From Galerina marginata (taxonomy: Eukaryota; Basidiomycota; Agaricomycetes; Agaricales; Galerinaceae): a stretch of 64,000 bases of DNA. This document shows, in pieces, positions 1 through 11,941 of this stretch. The first letter of the stretch is position 1. Every line of letters begins with the position of its first letter. Made by a program: the position numbers and the translations under genes. The notes beneath the pieces are model-generated. The model did not search any database and was not told the origin of the DNA. It worked only from the letters and a program-made list of their open reading frames with translations. The stretch spans positions 1,132,785-1,196,784 of the forward strand of contig JAECYW010000023.1 of the NCBI GenBank assembly GCA_023014335.1, given 5' to 3'.

Positions 1-132
1 TCCTGCCCTGAACAATTCTGGTTCTTTCTCAGACCACGGTGCAACATAAAGCTGTAATCAGAACGACGGAGACCAAGTATCCACCAAGTAAGGGCACATA
101 CAAATAAAACATTATTACACCATGCCTATCCC

Positions 133-2144
133 TTATTCTACAACCTGGACAGAATCATCGTCTGAAGCTGTCTGATCAGCCTTCTCCCCCCCTTCGCCAC
201 CAATGTAGTCGTACAGTGTCCGTACGAATAGGGAAAGCTGGTCTCTTTCAAAAGTAAATTTACCACCCAAGAATCCAAGCGATTGGACAAATTCCGGGGA
301 TTCATGTTCCAGTTCGTGAGGTATATAGTGCACCGCCTGTGCGAGCTGCTTCTCGTCTACGATAGGTTCTTGGACGCCAGGCGCTGGTTCCCAGCAAAGG
401 CGCAAGGTAAAACTCAGGCCTTGATTGAAAATCCAGTGTGTTGAGGGGAAGTTGATCAATGAACAGAAGAGTGAAAACTTACTCTTTCCTGTTGAACCTG
501 CATCTTTGTTGACGACATCCTTATGAGTATAGCAGCAGCCTAGTGCCCATTCGTCTTTGTTGAGGTATTTCCCTGGTTGGTTTTTCATGGTCGGTACAAT
601 GACGTTGGTGAGATCCTCGTAGAAAGAGACGATTATTCCATATTTCGGGTCAGAACTGGGGCCTAGAGCGTTCCACACAGTGCGAGACCGAGAAGACTGG
701 GCTGATTGACGCTGTTGTTGGTTCAACAGGATTCTCCCCCGGCCAATTTCCTCTTTCAATTCTAACTTAGTAATACTTACTGTAGAAAGTAACGGAACAG
801 GTGAGCCAACAACTTGGCAAAAATGTAAGAGACACACCGTCTTCTTTCAAGGACTTAATTTGTTCATCTTGCTCTTGAAGACGCTTATCCTTGTCACGGA
901 GGGCCTCTTGCAGTGCTTTGACCTGCTGTTGAAGGGCTTGTGTCTCTTTATCCACCTCGTCTCTTGTCAATAATTCAAACATAACCGTCTTGCCGGTGCG
1001 ACCATGGCCGTTATTCTTCGAGCTTTGCGACACGTAGTCTTGGAGCAAAGAATCGCGCGCTAAAAAAAAGGGTGATGCGTCAGAACATGGTTGAGCAAGG
1101 AGATTGAAAATAGATACCATGCAATTCCGCTTGGTGTTGAACCTCCATCCTTTCCAGTAGTTGTTCGGGCTCAGTCAGACGCACTTGACACAGTTCCTTC
1201 AGTTGTTGCGACAGATCGTCGTTGTGCTTTTGCACCTGGGATACATCGTCAGAATGCGAATCATGAATACTAACATGTTAAGGAACATTTACCTGGCGTA
1301 GTTGCTCCTTCAGACTTGCTACCTCCTCATTCTTCCTCGGCGATGACGGAGGCTGGGCCAGCACGACCTTGCCCGTCCCAGGCTTCACCCTCCCCGACCG
1401 TGCCGCCGTATTAATAGCCTGCACCAGGTTCTCCTCCAACACCTCCGGTTCCATATCCTCCCCATCGACCTCGTCGTGCGGCACCTCGATAGCATCAACA
1501 TCCATAGCCTCGGCATCCTCCGCTGAGTACCTGTTAGGCGCCCGTCCTGTCGTGGTAGCTTTAGCCTTTTGCTTGCCTTTACTCTTTGCAGCAGCTGCCG
1601 AGCTCTGTGCGTTCGCCCTTGCTTTCGAATTTCCGTTGAGCCCGCTAGACTCCGGTTTCCCTCCTGAACGAGACGCGGGCTTTCTCGAGCCACCACCTTG
1701 CTTCATTGGTGGCGGAGGGGGATCAATTTCCAGAACATCGTTCGTTCCGCTCTCCTTTCCTTCATCATCCTCTTCCTCAACTGCTTCCTGTTCCACCTGC
1801 TGCTGCTTCCGCCGTCCGCGTGCGTTCGCTTGACCGTTGCCCTTAGAACTTTTCACCGCGATCTCCTGGACCTCATCCTCGTCAGAAAGTTCCTCTACCA
1901 CGCTCGCCGCTTTCTTCCGCTTGTTCGAGGTACCAGCAGCCATGCGCGACGGCCCTGCCTCTGCTGCCGCTGCCGCGCGACTACCGTTGGGTTTTGAGCC
2001 AATCGTTCTCGGGATGTTTGGTGTGTTAGCAACCAAGGGACCTATAGAAACCAGTGTAAAAGAAGTGATTCAAATTCATCAGTCAGTGCGCTACAAGATA
2101 TGGCTCATAGTGGTGGACACACCGAAATCATCAGAGTCTGACAT
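133..2144 (-). CDS. pcs1: Monopolin subunit Csm1/Pcs1-like protein
   Basis: Six exons read right to left: 2144-2123, 2041-1293, 1235-1118, 1059-838, 779-483, 419-133. All introns are GT-AG and the exons total 1,695 nt, exactly 564 codons plus a stop, which supports the model. The protein begins MSDSDDFG. A long low-complexity acidic/basic region (rich in E, K, A, with a PNRYSAEDAEAMDVD stretch) follows. Exons 3-4 encode a coiled coil (repeated QQQVKALQEAL-type heptads). Exons 5-6 encode the globular domain, with FYEDLTN, a SLSFTLRL strand, ESPEFVQSLGFLGGKFTF and an acidic tail. This matches the C-terminal domain of the Csm1/Pcs1 family, which bridges kinetochores or clamps microtubule sites at centromeres (family knowledge). 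The first exon is only 22 nt. The gene looks intact and single copy, and marks the conserved chromosomal edge of the window. Confidence 0.9.
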
Positions 2145-2981
2145 GGTGGACTTTCGGAGAGTGACATAAACGGCTGTGACGAATTGGCGACGCGGCGGCA
2201 CGTGCGAATGTAGACGCGTTGTTGATTGTTGCCCCTTTTAGCCACAACTTTGAGTGGTGTGCATTGTGCGGTGGACCAACAGTTCTGTTCTGTTGACATT
2301 TATAACTTTATATTCTGAGATTTGAACTACTTATGGTCCAGAGAATGGAAGGAACAAAGTCGCGAAATTGCAAGGCGAAAAGGAAAGAATCGAAGGACCA
2401 TTGCAGGAACCGAATTAAGTATGTTACAACATGGGATGTGGGTTGAATGAAGAATTGGAAAAGATTGTGTGGAGCGTATAACAAGTGATATACTCTTATA
2501 GAGTCCGTACAAAAGTTAATCATAGTAGTAGCCAATGGGTGGAAGCACTATCTGCAAATTAAGACTGGGAATATGATGTGGTGGTAATATGATATGGGTG
2601 GCTTGATAAAATAGAAATAGGTTGTACAATATCATAAGTTAGGAAACTGGGTTCAGTTTCAGTCAGGAGAATCTTGGGAGGAAGTCGATGCCAAATGAAG
2701 ATGTAAAAGATATGATGCGTTTGATAAAGAGTTGACTCGACCCAATGTTATGTTGGAACCCGAAAATGATAGAGTACTAGCCAGGTACTCAGAGATCAGA
2801 AGCGAAGGCGCGAATGGAAGAAACGTTGGTGAGCATGGAAAGCCCAGAAACGAAGCGAATATGAACATGAAAAACTCGATTCGTGGGTGTCAACACCAGG
2901 AGCGATCAATGGCAAAGAGGCGGGCAGCAAGCGCTCGAAGAATCTAGGTTGTAGTTGTTCGTCGTTGGTCGTAAAATGTCG
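2145..2981. other. Intergenic region with no supported gene
   Basis: About 840 bp between the monopolin gene start and the arrestin gene end. Only short overlapping ORFs occur on both strands, and none has a recognisable domain or a splice model. It presumably holds the monopolin promoter. Confidence 0.5.
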
Positions 2982-4791
2982 TTAAGGGGTACTGGAGGCA
3001 ACATCTTGCACTAAGACCGGCGTATGTCTTTTCTCGCTATCGCCACCGAGCCTATCGCGGTATACGTTAACGTTTGCCAAACTCTGCGACTCTGAGGTTG
3101 AAAGGGGTTCAGAAGTCTCTGATGGAGCAGGAGGAACGAGCAAGCGAGGTGTATAAAGAGGAAGAGGGGTCGAGTAATCGATTTTGCGTTCACCGCTGGA
3201 GTCGTAGAGTTCTGAATATGCAGGAAGGTTCATAGGAGCAGGCGTATTCACGCCGGCGAGAGACCTCGACGGATCCACTGACGGTTTCGGAGCCACATTT
3301 CCAAATGTCAGCGGAACCCTGAAGCTCAGCCTTTCCGTCGCGACTTTGCCACCCTCCAGGTCGTACGTGCAAGTCAAAGAGACTGCCACCTCGTGCAACA
3401 CGCTATACAGCGGACTGTGGGCAGTAGCCCTCAAATCCTTCATACCCGCCCAGTCGACCGTGCTGTCAAACTCGTCTGATCTTGATGTATCGCGGTGAAC
3501 AAAAGGGATAGTGGTGTCCATGGTATACCACGTAGGCGGGGTGTCTGTGCGAGCGTCATTGGTGAATACGTAGTTTTCGGGAGCGAGTTTGTACCGGCCA
3601 GATTCTGGGGAAGGGAGGAGGGAGAAGGTGCGGCAGACAGCCTCGGAGAATTCAGCAGAGATGTAGAGGCCAACATCATAAATGGAGCTGGCGGGATGCG
3701 GGTCAATAAGGGGGACGTTAGGAGGTTGCATCGCTTGAGGTGGGAGCGGGTATCGTGAAAGGTACGCCGCTGAGGGCCGATATCTAAATTAATTAAACGT
3801 CCCAGTTAATCTTCAAAACGTAGACACGAAGTCAAGGCGGTTTTGCGTACCTGCACTTCTCTTGCTGATAAATGTCAACAGCGACGTTTGTCACTTGCAA
3901 CTTCTTGCAATCCTGTTCGCACAGGTCCTTTGTGCGGAGACGCAGAGTCAACGGTAATAAATAATCGTTGACGTCAACGTATTCTGGCACGGACGCGAGG
4001 ACCTGGATTTTAGAGAGGACTTCCAGGGGAATTCTTTCCTTATCCAAAGGCTGGTCGGAGGAAGAAGGTGTCGAGTTGACGAGATAGTTTAAATTAGATA
4101 TGGGGGTAATCTCAGGTTTTGGTGCTGAGATAAATCGGCGGAGGGTAATCGGCTTTCTCGCCTCAACGGCCTTGACGCGAGACCGGAAGGGTGCACAGAG
4201 CGAGGCGATAACCCAAGACGCGTGTGGCTCCTCTTCAACGGAGGCGAACTTGGCTGTGGCGTACAAGCCATAACGAACGCCGATCTCCTCAGCACCCAAT
4301 AACGTCGTCGCAGGCAGCCATCCGGGAATTGGGAGATTAAAAGTGATATTCCAGACACCTGTATAATTAATAGTTGAGGAATTGTACCCCCCGCCTAATG
4401 GGCGCAATTAATCAGACGTACATGGTTCTGTGTCATCTTCGTGTCCTTCGTTAGAGAGCTCGATGGGGACGGAGGGGGCTAGTTCGCGTGTGATTGAACA
4501 GAGGCGCAAGGACGAGTAGCCCGTGCTTGGGGTAAAGATCTCGGACTGGCCCTCAAATGTGAGGCATAGCGATTGCAAGAGCAAACGTGCTGTCCGTCGA
4601 GACTCGAAGAGAGAATAGGGCGACGAAACAGCTATTGAAATGTGACCTGAAAGAGAATAGGCAGAACTGGAGCAAAAAAACGCGTCAGTGAACAATGCCA
4701 ACCTAGAGTACTCGAAAGCCTACCCTGGATCCAGGTCGCCGTACATATGGAGGTCGTTGGAGAAAGGGTGTATTGTGATAGACATGGACAT
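2982..4791 (-). CDS. Arrestin-like domain protein
   Basis: Four exons: 4791-4724, 4666-4422, 4394-3851, 3783-2982. They sum to 1,659 nt (552 aa) with GT-AG introns of 27-67 bp; the 27-bp intron (4421-4395) is unusually short, but removing it keeps the frame. The start MSMSITIHPFSNDLH is the first of two in-frame ATGs. The N-terminal half has arrestin-type beta-sandwich features: an SLSGHISI strand, SLCLTFEGQSEIF, then VWNITFNLPIPGWLP and EEIGVRYGLYA. The C-terminal half is a second sandwich-like region followed by a proline/serine tail. Fungal arrestin-like proteins are usually cargo adaptors that link membrane transporters to ubiquitin ligases or endocytosis; that role is inferred. I see no lesion. 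The gene is tail-to-head with the monopolin gene, about 840 bp away. Confidence 0.75.
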
Positions 4792-4859
4792 GGCTGGGGG
4801 AAGAGACAATACGACGGGGAGACAAAGGAATAGGCCATTATTATAAGCAATTAAAAGAG

Positions 4860-5700
4860 CTACTTGTCTCCAAATAGGTAAATCCAATGTAACGCAAACG
4901 CGGGGAATTCGTTTGTTCTTACGTCATGGCACTGCTGACAAATCACTGTCAAAGAACAAGGATGACATTCACAGCTGGGCTGGAACTATTTTGATGGGGG
5001 ATCAAAATGTTGGATAGGTTGTTAGAATTTTGGTTTGTGAGATAAACATGGTCAAAATTTTTCCTTGTGCCTCAAACAAAATCAGGGGAAAAAATTAGAT
5101 TGTACCAAGATTTAGCCCATATCTAGATTGAATATTTTACCTACTGGCTAAAGATGGACAAAAGAGCAGCATTTGTTGCTCATTTAAACTCACTGAAAAT
5201 ATCATTGTTTGCAGAGGTCAGAAGTCCAGTCAAAATACAATATCCTGCTTAAATTTTCAGCCCAGCAAAATCCCTGCTTTAGTTAAGAAGTAAAATAACA
5301 AATTTATCTAAAATATTGCATAGGTCAAAATATGTCATTTTGTATTTAATATCAAAGGGCAAGTTGTTAACATTTTGACCTGTAGTCAGAATACTATCAT
5401 TAATGCTTTGCAAAATTATGGCAGGAGTTCAGATTTTGATAAAATTTGACTCATGTCTGATTTCATTGTTTTGCTTACCTACCAAAAAATGACAAAACAG
5501 GCTCTTTGGCCATTATTTTGTGCATGACAAAATCCCTTTTTGGGCAAGTCAGAAGGCACGCGGAATAGTTGGCATTTTGCTTAGTTTTCGGTGTAGACAA
5601 TATTCTTACTTAAGCCAACAACTAAATAAAGTATATTACCTGAAATTTTGTCTAGGTTAAAATATGATGTTTTGCTCAATATTTTGCTTCTAACCAGATG
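4860..5700. other. AT-rich gene-free stretch
   Basis: Visibly richer in A/T than its flanks, with many short runs such as AAAATTTTG and TCAAAATATG in both orientations. No ORF of note is present. It separates the two conserved genes from the repeat-dominated remainder and may be old decayed repeat. Confidence 0.6.
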
Positions 5701-5721
5701 TCAAGTCAAATATATCGCACG

Positions 5722-5850
5722 CTGGGCGTGTCGCTAAGCGTGTCGCAATCGTGCACTCAGCGTGTCACAATCGTGCACTCAGCGTGTCGCAATCGTGCAC
5801 TCAGCGTGTCACAATCGTGCACTCAGCGTGTCGCAATCTGCGCTGAGCGT
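5722..5850. repeat. 22-bp minisatellite
   Basis: Roughly five tandem copies of a 22-bp unit of the form GCGTGTCRCAATCGTGCACT followed by CA. The R position alternates between G and A in successive units, so a 44-bp dimer may be the amplification unit. The outer copies are degenerate. The overlapping short ORF (5698-5946) is a by-product of the repeat. Confidence 0.85.
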
Positions 5851-6122
5851 GTCACTAGACTGACCTCCGAGTTACTAGCGAGCAGATGCAAGGACGCGGT
5901 TGTGAACGGGTGCGGCAGATTCTATGACAGCTTCACAACAGTCTAATGATTCAACTAGAAGAGATCAGTCTCGAACCTGAGAGTCAGCGAAGCAGACGAG
6001 GTAACTTACGTCTTGGCCAGGGAACCCCAATCCGGCCAAAGGGGAGTTCTTTGTAACCAGGAAGGTGAAGTTCGACTTCGTCCGCTAAGGATTTATGGAA
6101 AGGGAAAGGAGAAGACAGTGAT

Positions 6123-6442
6123 TAGGCAATGGCACGGGTAAACCCGCGGGTATCGCGCCAGCAACCCGTACCCTACCCGTGGAGCAACCCTACCCGCAAC
6201 CCCACGGGTTTACCCGTCAAAACAAGCCCAAAAACGTCCAAAACGGCCCAGAAATGAAGGAGATACAGCCAATTTCGATGAATTTTGCGAATTTGGCTGT
6301 ATCTCCCTCAGTTTTGGTCCAAAAAATATGTTTTTGGGCTCGTTTGAAAGCTCGCGGGTAGGGCTATCGTAACCCGTACCCTACCCGTGCGATACCCCAA
6401 CCCGCAACCCGCCGGGGTTACCCCAACCCCTGCCATTGCCTA
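6123..6442. mobile_element. hAT-type foldback MITE, complete with 8-bp target duplication
   Basis: The left end TAGGCAATGGCA (6123-6134) and right end TGCCATTGCCTA (6431-6442) are perfect 12-bp inverted repeats. They are flanked by identical 8-bp copies of ACAGTGAT (6115-6122 and 6443-6450). The 8-bp duplication and a terminus beginning TAGG fit the hAT superfamily. Inside are GGGTA/TACCC-rich subterminal repeats and a central inverted repeat: AGGAGATACAGCCAA near 6260 pairs with TTGGCTGTATCTCC near 6294. Nearly the whole element could fold back. It has no coding capacity. Confidence 0.88.
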
Positions 6443-6450
6443 ACAGTGAT

Positions 6451-6960
6451 GTAAAGCTACCTGACGGTTGCAAGCTCTGGAAGTGTGCATGAGGGTGAGG
6501 AAGAGGGGAAGAGGACCGCAACGTACGAGGCGCTGCCGCCCCGTGGCGCTGTGGCACACGGAACTGCTTCGGGGTAAAGCCCCTAGTTGGCATGGTCTTT
6601 GAGGACAACAACCATGCGTTCCCGGGGGCTGCTGACATGAGGGAGCCCGTGAGCCTGGTATGTCAACGAGGATCAGCACTTTGGACGGACAGCAGGGATC
6701 TTGAGTGCCTCTGATTGGACCCATGCGAATAGGGTGAAAGAGGAGATGGGGTCGAGATCTATGGAGAGTGACTAGTGACAGGAGAGAGGTAAGCTTTGAG
6801 TGGGTAATATAAAAATTTAACAATGTACCAGTTAGCCACTGCTGTCGCCGCTAATCTTCAGGTAGAGAGTAGTCACACTGATCACAGATCATGGCAAGCC
6901 TGGAAATTGAGCCGGATTGTTCTTGGTTTTGAGACCGAAGTCCAAGTGGGTACCTTTAGT
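6451..6960. other. No supported gene
   Basis: Short ORFs on both strands, none with a recognisable domain or splice model. GC content is near the local average. It may contain remains of whatever gene lay downstream of the degraded leader at 6960-7470. Confidence 0.4.
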
Positions 6961-7470
6961 GATCAAGCTTCAAGTAGAATTGTTGCAGCAGTATGGTGGA
7001 GTTGGTAACGGGACACAAGGGAAACGTACCTCCACAAAAGCACCAACTCACAATCCTGATAGGCGATCCCTCCACAATGTGGACATTAAATGGAACAAGA
7101 CCAGCAACACGTGTACCTGCACAAAAGCACCAACTCGATGTGTGCAATAAGCGTGTTGCGGAATAATAGATTGACGCTGAGCGGTGCGAGCTGCTATGAC
7201 TCCAAGGGCGAGCGACCAAGCATCCGTTGAATTCAACCCATCCCATACGGTCGTGAGAAATACCACGTGAATTCCGCAAAAGGCTGTCACGGGCTCACGG
7301 CTGGACTAGAGGCCAATGTAAATGCGAGTCGCGTTCTGTCGCGTTCTACACACGACTTGTGCTGCACTGTCTGCTGCAAGTACTTACTACATAATTATCA
7401 GATGGTGTTTGACGGAGGAGTGGAAGTGATTCGTGTTGATTGTTTGGCCACGAGGATGGCGCCAAACAAA
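6960..7470 (-). promoter_or_regulatory. Degraded promoter and leader remnant downstream of M-A
   Basis: On the minus strand this holds a 28-bp element (7441-7468) with ends TGTTTGG and CCAAACA, the same length as in the other units. Downstream are two imperfect copies of a GAGTTGGTGCTTTTGTG unit (near 7130 and 7045), resembling the leader-hairpin units of S-D. No convincing start codon or S-family coding follows, so the gene it served seems lost. The assignment rests on similarity to the better preserved units B, C, D and E. Confidence 0.4.
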
Positions 7471-7522
7471 AAGACCTGAACACATTTCTAAGTCCTTTCC
7501 CTTCCTACAAGCCACGTTCGAA

Positions 7523-7825
7523 TTCATTTGGATCGCTCTGATGAACTGGTTCAACTGGCCCCGTCTTTGGCCGAAACCACCAAGCGCCCTTCATCTGGAC
7601 AGGTCTGATGAACGGATTTCCCTCCTCCAGACCAATAATCCGTTCTGGACCGCTCCGATGAACTGGCTCTTGGCCAATGTTTCCCGTCGTCTGCTGACTT
7701 CTTCCTCCTCTCTTAGGCTCTCTGTCTCGGGTTTTACGTTGATAAATATCACTTGGACAGCTCTGGTGATACTTATTCCGTACCACTGGTGCCATCGACA
7801 ACGGTGATCACTCCGGTGATGATTC
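7523..7825. repeat. Hairpin array, TTCAT and TATCAC arm classes (M-A side)
   Basis: Imperfect palindromes at 7523-7545 and 7590-7612 (arms TTCAT/ATGAA) and 7747-7771 (arms TATCAC/GTGATA). A degraded one lies near 7640-7665, and a GGTGATCA/TGATGATTC remnant near 7803. All share an asymmetric core close to TGGACNGCTCTG. The array lies between the end of M-A and the 28-bp element, the same place as in unit C. Confidence 0.75.
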
Positions 7826-7908
7826 GGACTCTAAATTCATTCCATGGTCAAGCTTTACAGCAGGTATGTTTAATCTCTTCACTGTATATCGCCCAAATAC
7901 CGATTATT

Positions 7909-10900
7909 CTACCACATCCTTCCTAAAAGCTGCTCCGCCTCTGCGTCGGAGTTTCCTGACGTGGAACTCATCCTTTCGGATCTGAAGTTGGGCCTTTCGT
8001 TTATTCGACAGAGCAGCGAGCCAGGTTTTCTCGTAAAGGGACTTAGGGAGCTCTGGAGCCGGTCCCCTTCCAGAATTCTTCCTTCCGTCCCGTATCCTCC
8101 TCCCTGGCTTTGCTCCCTTGTTGGAGAACAGCTCCTTGTCCTTGCGCCGCTATCGGTCGACGATCTACAGTTCCGCCTCAATGTTGCGCCGCACGGCATT
8201 GCCATGACGTAGCAAACTTCGTTTCCGGCCTCATCCACGTCACTCTCGTTCGAGCTCATACCCTCATCTCCAAGCCGCTCGCAATATTTCTCCATATAGT
8301 CCCAGAGTTCGATATCTGGGTCACCTCGCTCTTTTTTTCTCGCAAGGGTCTTCCCAATAATTTTGATGCGACGTGCGTATCTCTGAAAAAATGCGTCAGC
8401 TTCGCCGAAGAAGAGGCCGAAGCATTCCCACTTCCTCGCAGCCATCCTCTGTTCGACCTCGTTCACGGTTTCGATCTGTTCATCCTCTTTGACTTTTGGT
8501 TGGGCGTCCTTTCAAACTGTCCTTGCACGTTGCCTTGGTCGTAGATAAGGTCGCGAAGATAGGCCTCTGAACGTCGGGGAAGTGATTCCCAAGCCTCAGT
8601 CGGCAACTTGGTACGCATGAGGTCAACCATGAGGTCGAGCACTTGGACATTTCATTTAAACGAAATCTTTGCTTTCATGTCGATGCGAAGATCTGTTGCG
8701 TCTGGCCCTGGGTCTCTCCGTCGTTGTAGAGACACACAGCATCTTTCTCGGGTGGGTCGTGCAGAGCAAAGTCTTCGAATGCGTTGACGCTGAAGCAGTC
8801 ATCCCTGACTTGTCGGGCGAGATTCTATATTCGTTGTAAGTAATTCGCTGACTAGATAAATCGAGAAATTACTGACAAGATAATTTTTCCTTTCAGAGGC
8901 TCATCGTTATCCTTCTCCTCTTCCATTCGTTATTTCGCCAACTTTTGCGAGAGGCGCTGGTGGGCTTTTTAGAGTTCTGGGGACCTTTGGTGAATTTGGC
9001 CTTCCAGATCGATTTCCCGGTCAACCTTTTTGCAAGGTCGTTCATAAAGCCGCCAATCATCGCCTGGAATTCTTCCTTTGTCCTGCGTGACGATTGTTTG
9101 TTGCTATCGTCATCGTCGTCGCCATTATCTTCCTCATCTCCTTCTCCACCGTCGTTTCTGCCCGTCTGCTTGCGTTTGCCGTGCCATTTGCGGCGTCTCT
9201 CATCAACGTTGTCATTATCTTCGTCCTGTTTTCTGTCAACAACACAGGATAAGACGATAGAATGATGACGCCCACAGAGACTTCAACCAACACAGTCGAT
9301 GTTTTGGCCCCCTCCTTTTAATTTCCTTCCAGCTTGCTCCAGTCGATTTATGGGCCGATTTGGATGGATTCTGTGCCCTGGATGATGTGGCCGAAGATTG
9401 TCTTCGTCCTGCACCCGCTTCAACGATTTCGTCTCCCATATGCGTAGCACTTGCCATTTCCTGATCGGTATGGACTGCAGGTTCCCTGCCAGGATTTGCA
9501 TCGGTCGGTTTCTGGCCTTCGGGACGTGCGTTCTGCGCAGATTGACCTGTTTGAGTTGTAATCCCGGGCCCCTTCTGAGAATTTTCATTCAAGTCAAAGG
9601 AAAGGCTCGAGTCACCCACTCGTTGCCCATGGAGTCGCTCTACTTTTTGTACCTTTGAATCAATGCCGCCATTTGGAGCTCGCTATCTGCCTGCATCAAG
9701 CATCAGCTATCATGTTCAAGATCGGTTCAAGCCGGAATAGTCACCCGAAGACGCTCAAATCCGTCTGTCCACTCTTTCTTCAGCTTCTTAGCCTCCACTC
9801 TCCGTTCCTCCTAACCAGGTTGTCACTCTCCATCCGAGTACGGAACTATGATTAAAATCACCTCCATGCGTACGATTGCTGCTTTTGCGGCCTGTTCATG
9901 TCGTTCAGCGATGGCGACCATATCCACAACCTGATCCTTCCCTCGCTATGAAGGTGTTAGTAAAGGCTGAGCAAATAACTTTAATTTGACTCACTTCAAT
10001 TTGCTGGATTCTCGCCTCTGCTTCCGCCTCCCTTTTCTGGGCAAGCACCGCCTGTCCTCCCTTTTCCTTAGCTAGCTTGGTTGCTTCAAGAGCCTCAGCC
10101 TCGCTTTTCCGAGCAAGGGCCGCCCCTCATTCCTTTTCCTTCCAGGCCAGGTCAGCGGCCTCAAACGCTCGTTGTTTATCATACAGGCTGGAGATAAATT
10201 GACATTGTCTGATCAAACCCGACGAAACGCACCTCTATCTGGTCTAATTTTAACTGAAAGTCCTTTTCCCTCTCACTACTCTCCATCAAGCTTGCGGATC
10301 GCGCTTCCCACTTCTTCAGCACTCCTCGATACTTCTTGAGCATTGTTTGTCATCTCTTCAAGCGCTGCTTTCTTAGCGTCCAATTCTTGTGTCCTCGCGT
10401 CTTCCCATTGACGCGCTCGCGTTTCTAGCACTTCCTGGAATTGTTCGATCTTCTTCGTCTGCTCCTTTTGGAGGTCTTCTTGGAATACCCGCATCCGCAT
10501 CTCCTGTTGGAGGAGCTGCTCCTTTGAGTCACCGTTATGCAATTTGTTGTTTGGTGGCCCATCCCTTCTTACGCGCATTTTTTTAATTCTTGGATGATGG
10601 GTCAGATTTGAAGGTCCAGTGGAAGCCTCTCCACCGGCTTGCCTCGTCATTGGAGCTGCTGCCCCGCCTTTGAACCAATGGGCCAGGGTCTGGAATAGTG
10701 TCGTGATCAAGTCGGAATTTAAAAACAGTCCTACTGGGTACGGTATTGGCAGCGTGTCGCTCGTCGTATCTAGCCGTCCTGGTGCTCCAGAAGACGAAGG
10801 TTCCACGCCAGATTGCTGCGACGAAGCAGCAGGATCAGGAAATTGTGCAAAGTTTGGACGAGGGGTAGTGACATCCATGTCTTTGTCACTGTCGCTGTCG

Positions 10901-10971
10901 CCGTCGCACTCCAGACATTGTGTTTCGGCACTAGAGGAATCACCGGAGTCGACTTCATCGGTGGGCGTCAT
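7909..10971 (-). pseudogene. M-family coiled-coil protein, copy A (frameshifted)
   Basis: Multi-exon minus-strand gene. The likely start is the ATG at 10971 (MTPTDEVDSGDSSS). A disordered N-terminal part, a long coiled coil (KEQLLQQEMRMRVFQEDLQK and on) and a basic/acidic linker follow. Last comes the family's C-terminal domain: RRIKIIGKTLARKKERGDPD, an ELWDYMEKY helix, GDEGMSSNESDVDE and VMAMP. Relative to copy C, one G is missing just after VMAMP (near 8198), shifting the frame through the conserved end, so this copy looks dead. Further small shifts are likely around 8560-8760. I do not know the family's function. The coiled coil and charged linker suggest a scaffold or nucleic-acid-associated protein, but that is a guess. 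Confidence 0.7.
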
Positions 10972-11297
10972 TATCGTTCTGAGTGGCGTGGCGTCGATAA
11001 CCAGTGGGTGCAGATGAATATACTCCACGATTCGAGAGGAATGAAAGGACTAGTAGCCACTACTACTCGAGTATCGGCACGTTTTCAATCCTAGTCATCA
11101 TTGCCGTCCAATGGTAAGCCTCGCTGAGCTTTGCCTTTTTACACCTCGAGGTGTAACCGTTCTGGGACAGGACCCTATTCGTCGGTCGCCATTTATTAGA
11201 GGGCGACTTCGTAAATTCTTCCTCCATCCTCCTTTTCTTCGCCCACCATCTCCACCCGCTTCTCTACCCCACTTTCTCCGCCCACTTCTCTCACCTG

Positions 11298-11720
11298 CTT
11301 ATCGCCCAGATGGCAAGATGTCAGGTGGCCTTGTTCCTGCTTCCATCGAGTACATTGTCGCATAACGGAATGGTCAACTTGACTATGTCGTATCCCATTA
11401 TGCTCGGTGGAAATTAGATGATACAAAAACTGTCGTTCTTACCCTTTCCCGTGTATGTATTTCACTTATTTTCTTTTGGGATATAAACTCATTCTTCTTA
11501 GGACTAACGACACCAGTGGTCCGTGTCATTCTTGCCTTGGTACCCAGCTGTGTGGTTCTATCTAAATGTACTGTTACTCTGTATACAATTTTTTTTCTAG
11601 TACCAAGGGCACTCTATCTGTTTGTCAACTGAATACATTATAAGTTTTGTAGTCTACCATTGAGCAGCCATAATACTACTGCCCGCAACTGAGTGGTCGA
11701 GGCCTCTATTACGGAGACCA
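11298..11720 (+). mobile_element. 3'-terminal fragment of a CACTA/Plavaka-type transposon (P3-like)
   Basis: On the plus strand this matches the C-terminal exon and 3' end of P3 (50740-51300 on the other strand). It has PDGKMSGGLVPASIEYIVA, then a jump to LDYVV and ARWKLDDTKTVVLTLSR, the same 3' intron (GTATGTATTT to TTCTTAG) and a matching tail to the ATTATAAGTTTTGTAGTC block. An internal deletion removes about 130 bp relative to P3. The left junction is near 11298. No transposase function remains. Confidence 0.7.
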
Positions 11721-11941
11721 AAATAGGTTCGGTAGGTCACTACAGCTTTGTTATTAACTCTGTAGACTGTAGACTATGTGATCGTATAGATTTTTTCTCT
11801 CTCCTAGTTGCTATTGAAGGGTGGCCAATACAATAATAATACATCAATTAATTATAAATTATCTAGACATATACATGAGTGATGTTTGAGGTCGAAGTTC
11901 TGAATAGTTAGATACTGGTTCAAAATGAAAGACTTGCACTC

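Noticed and set aside
5722..5850. Minisatellite as part of the hairpin-leader system
   Set aside because: Its GTGTC-GTGCAC unit only weakly resembles the leader units and no gene follows.
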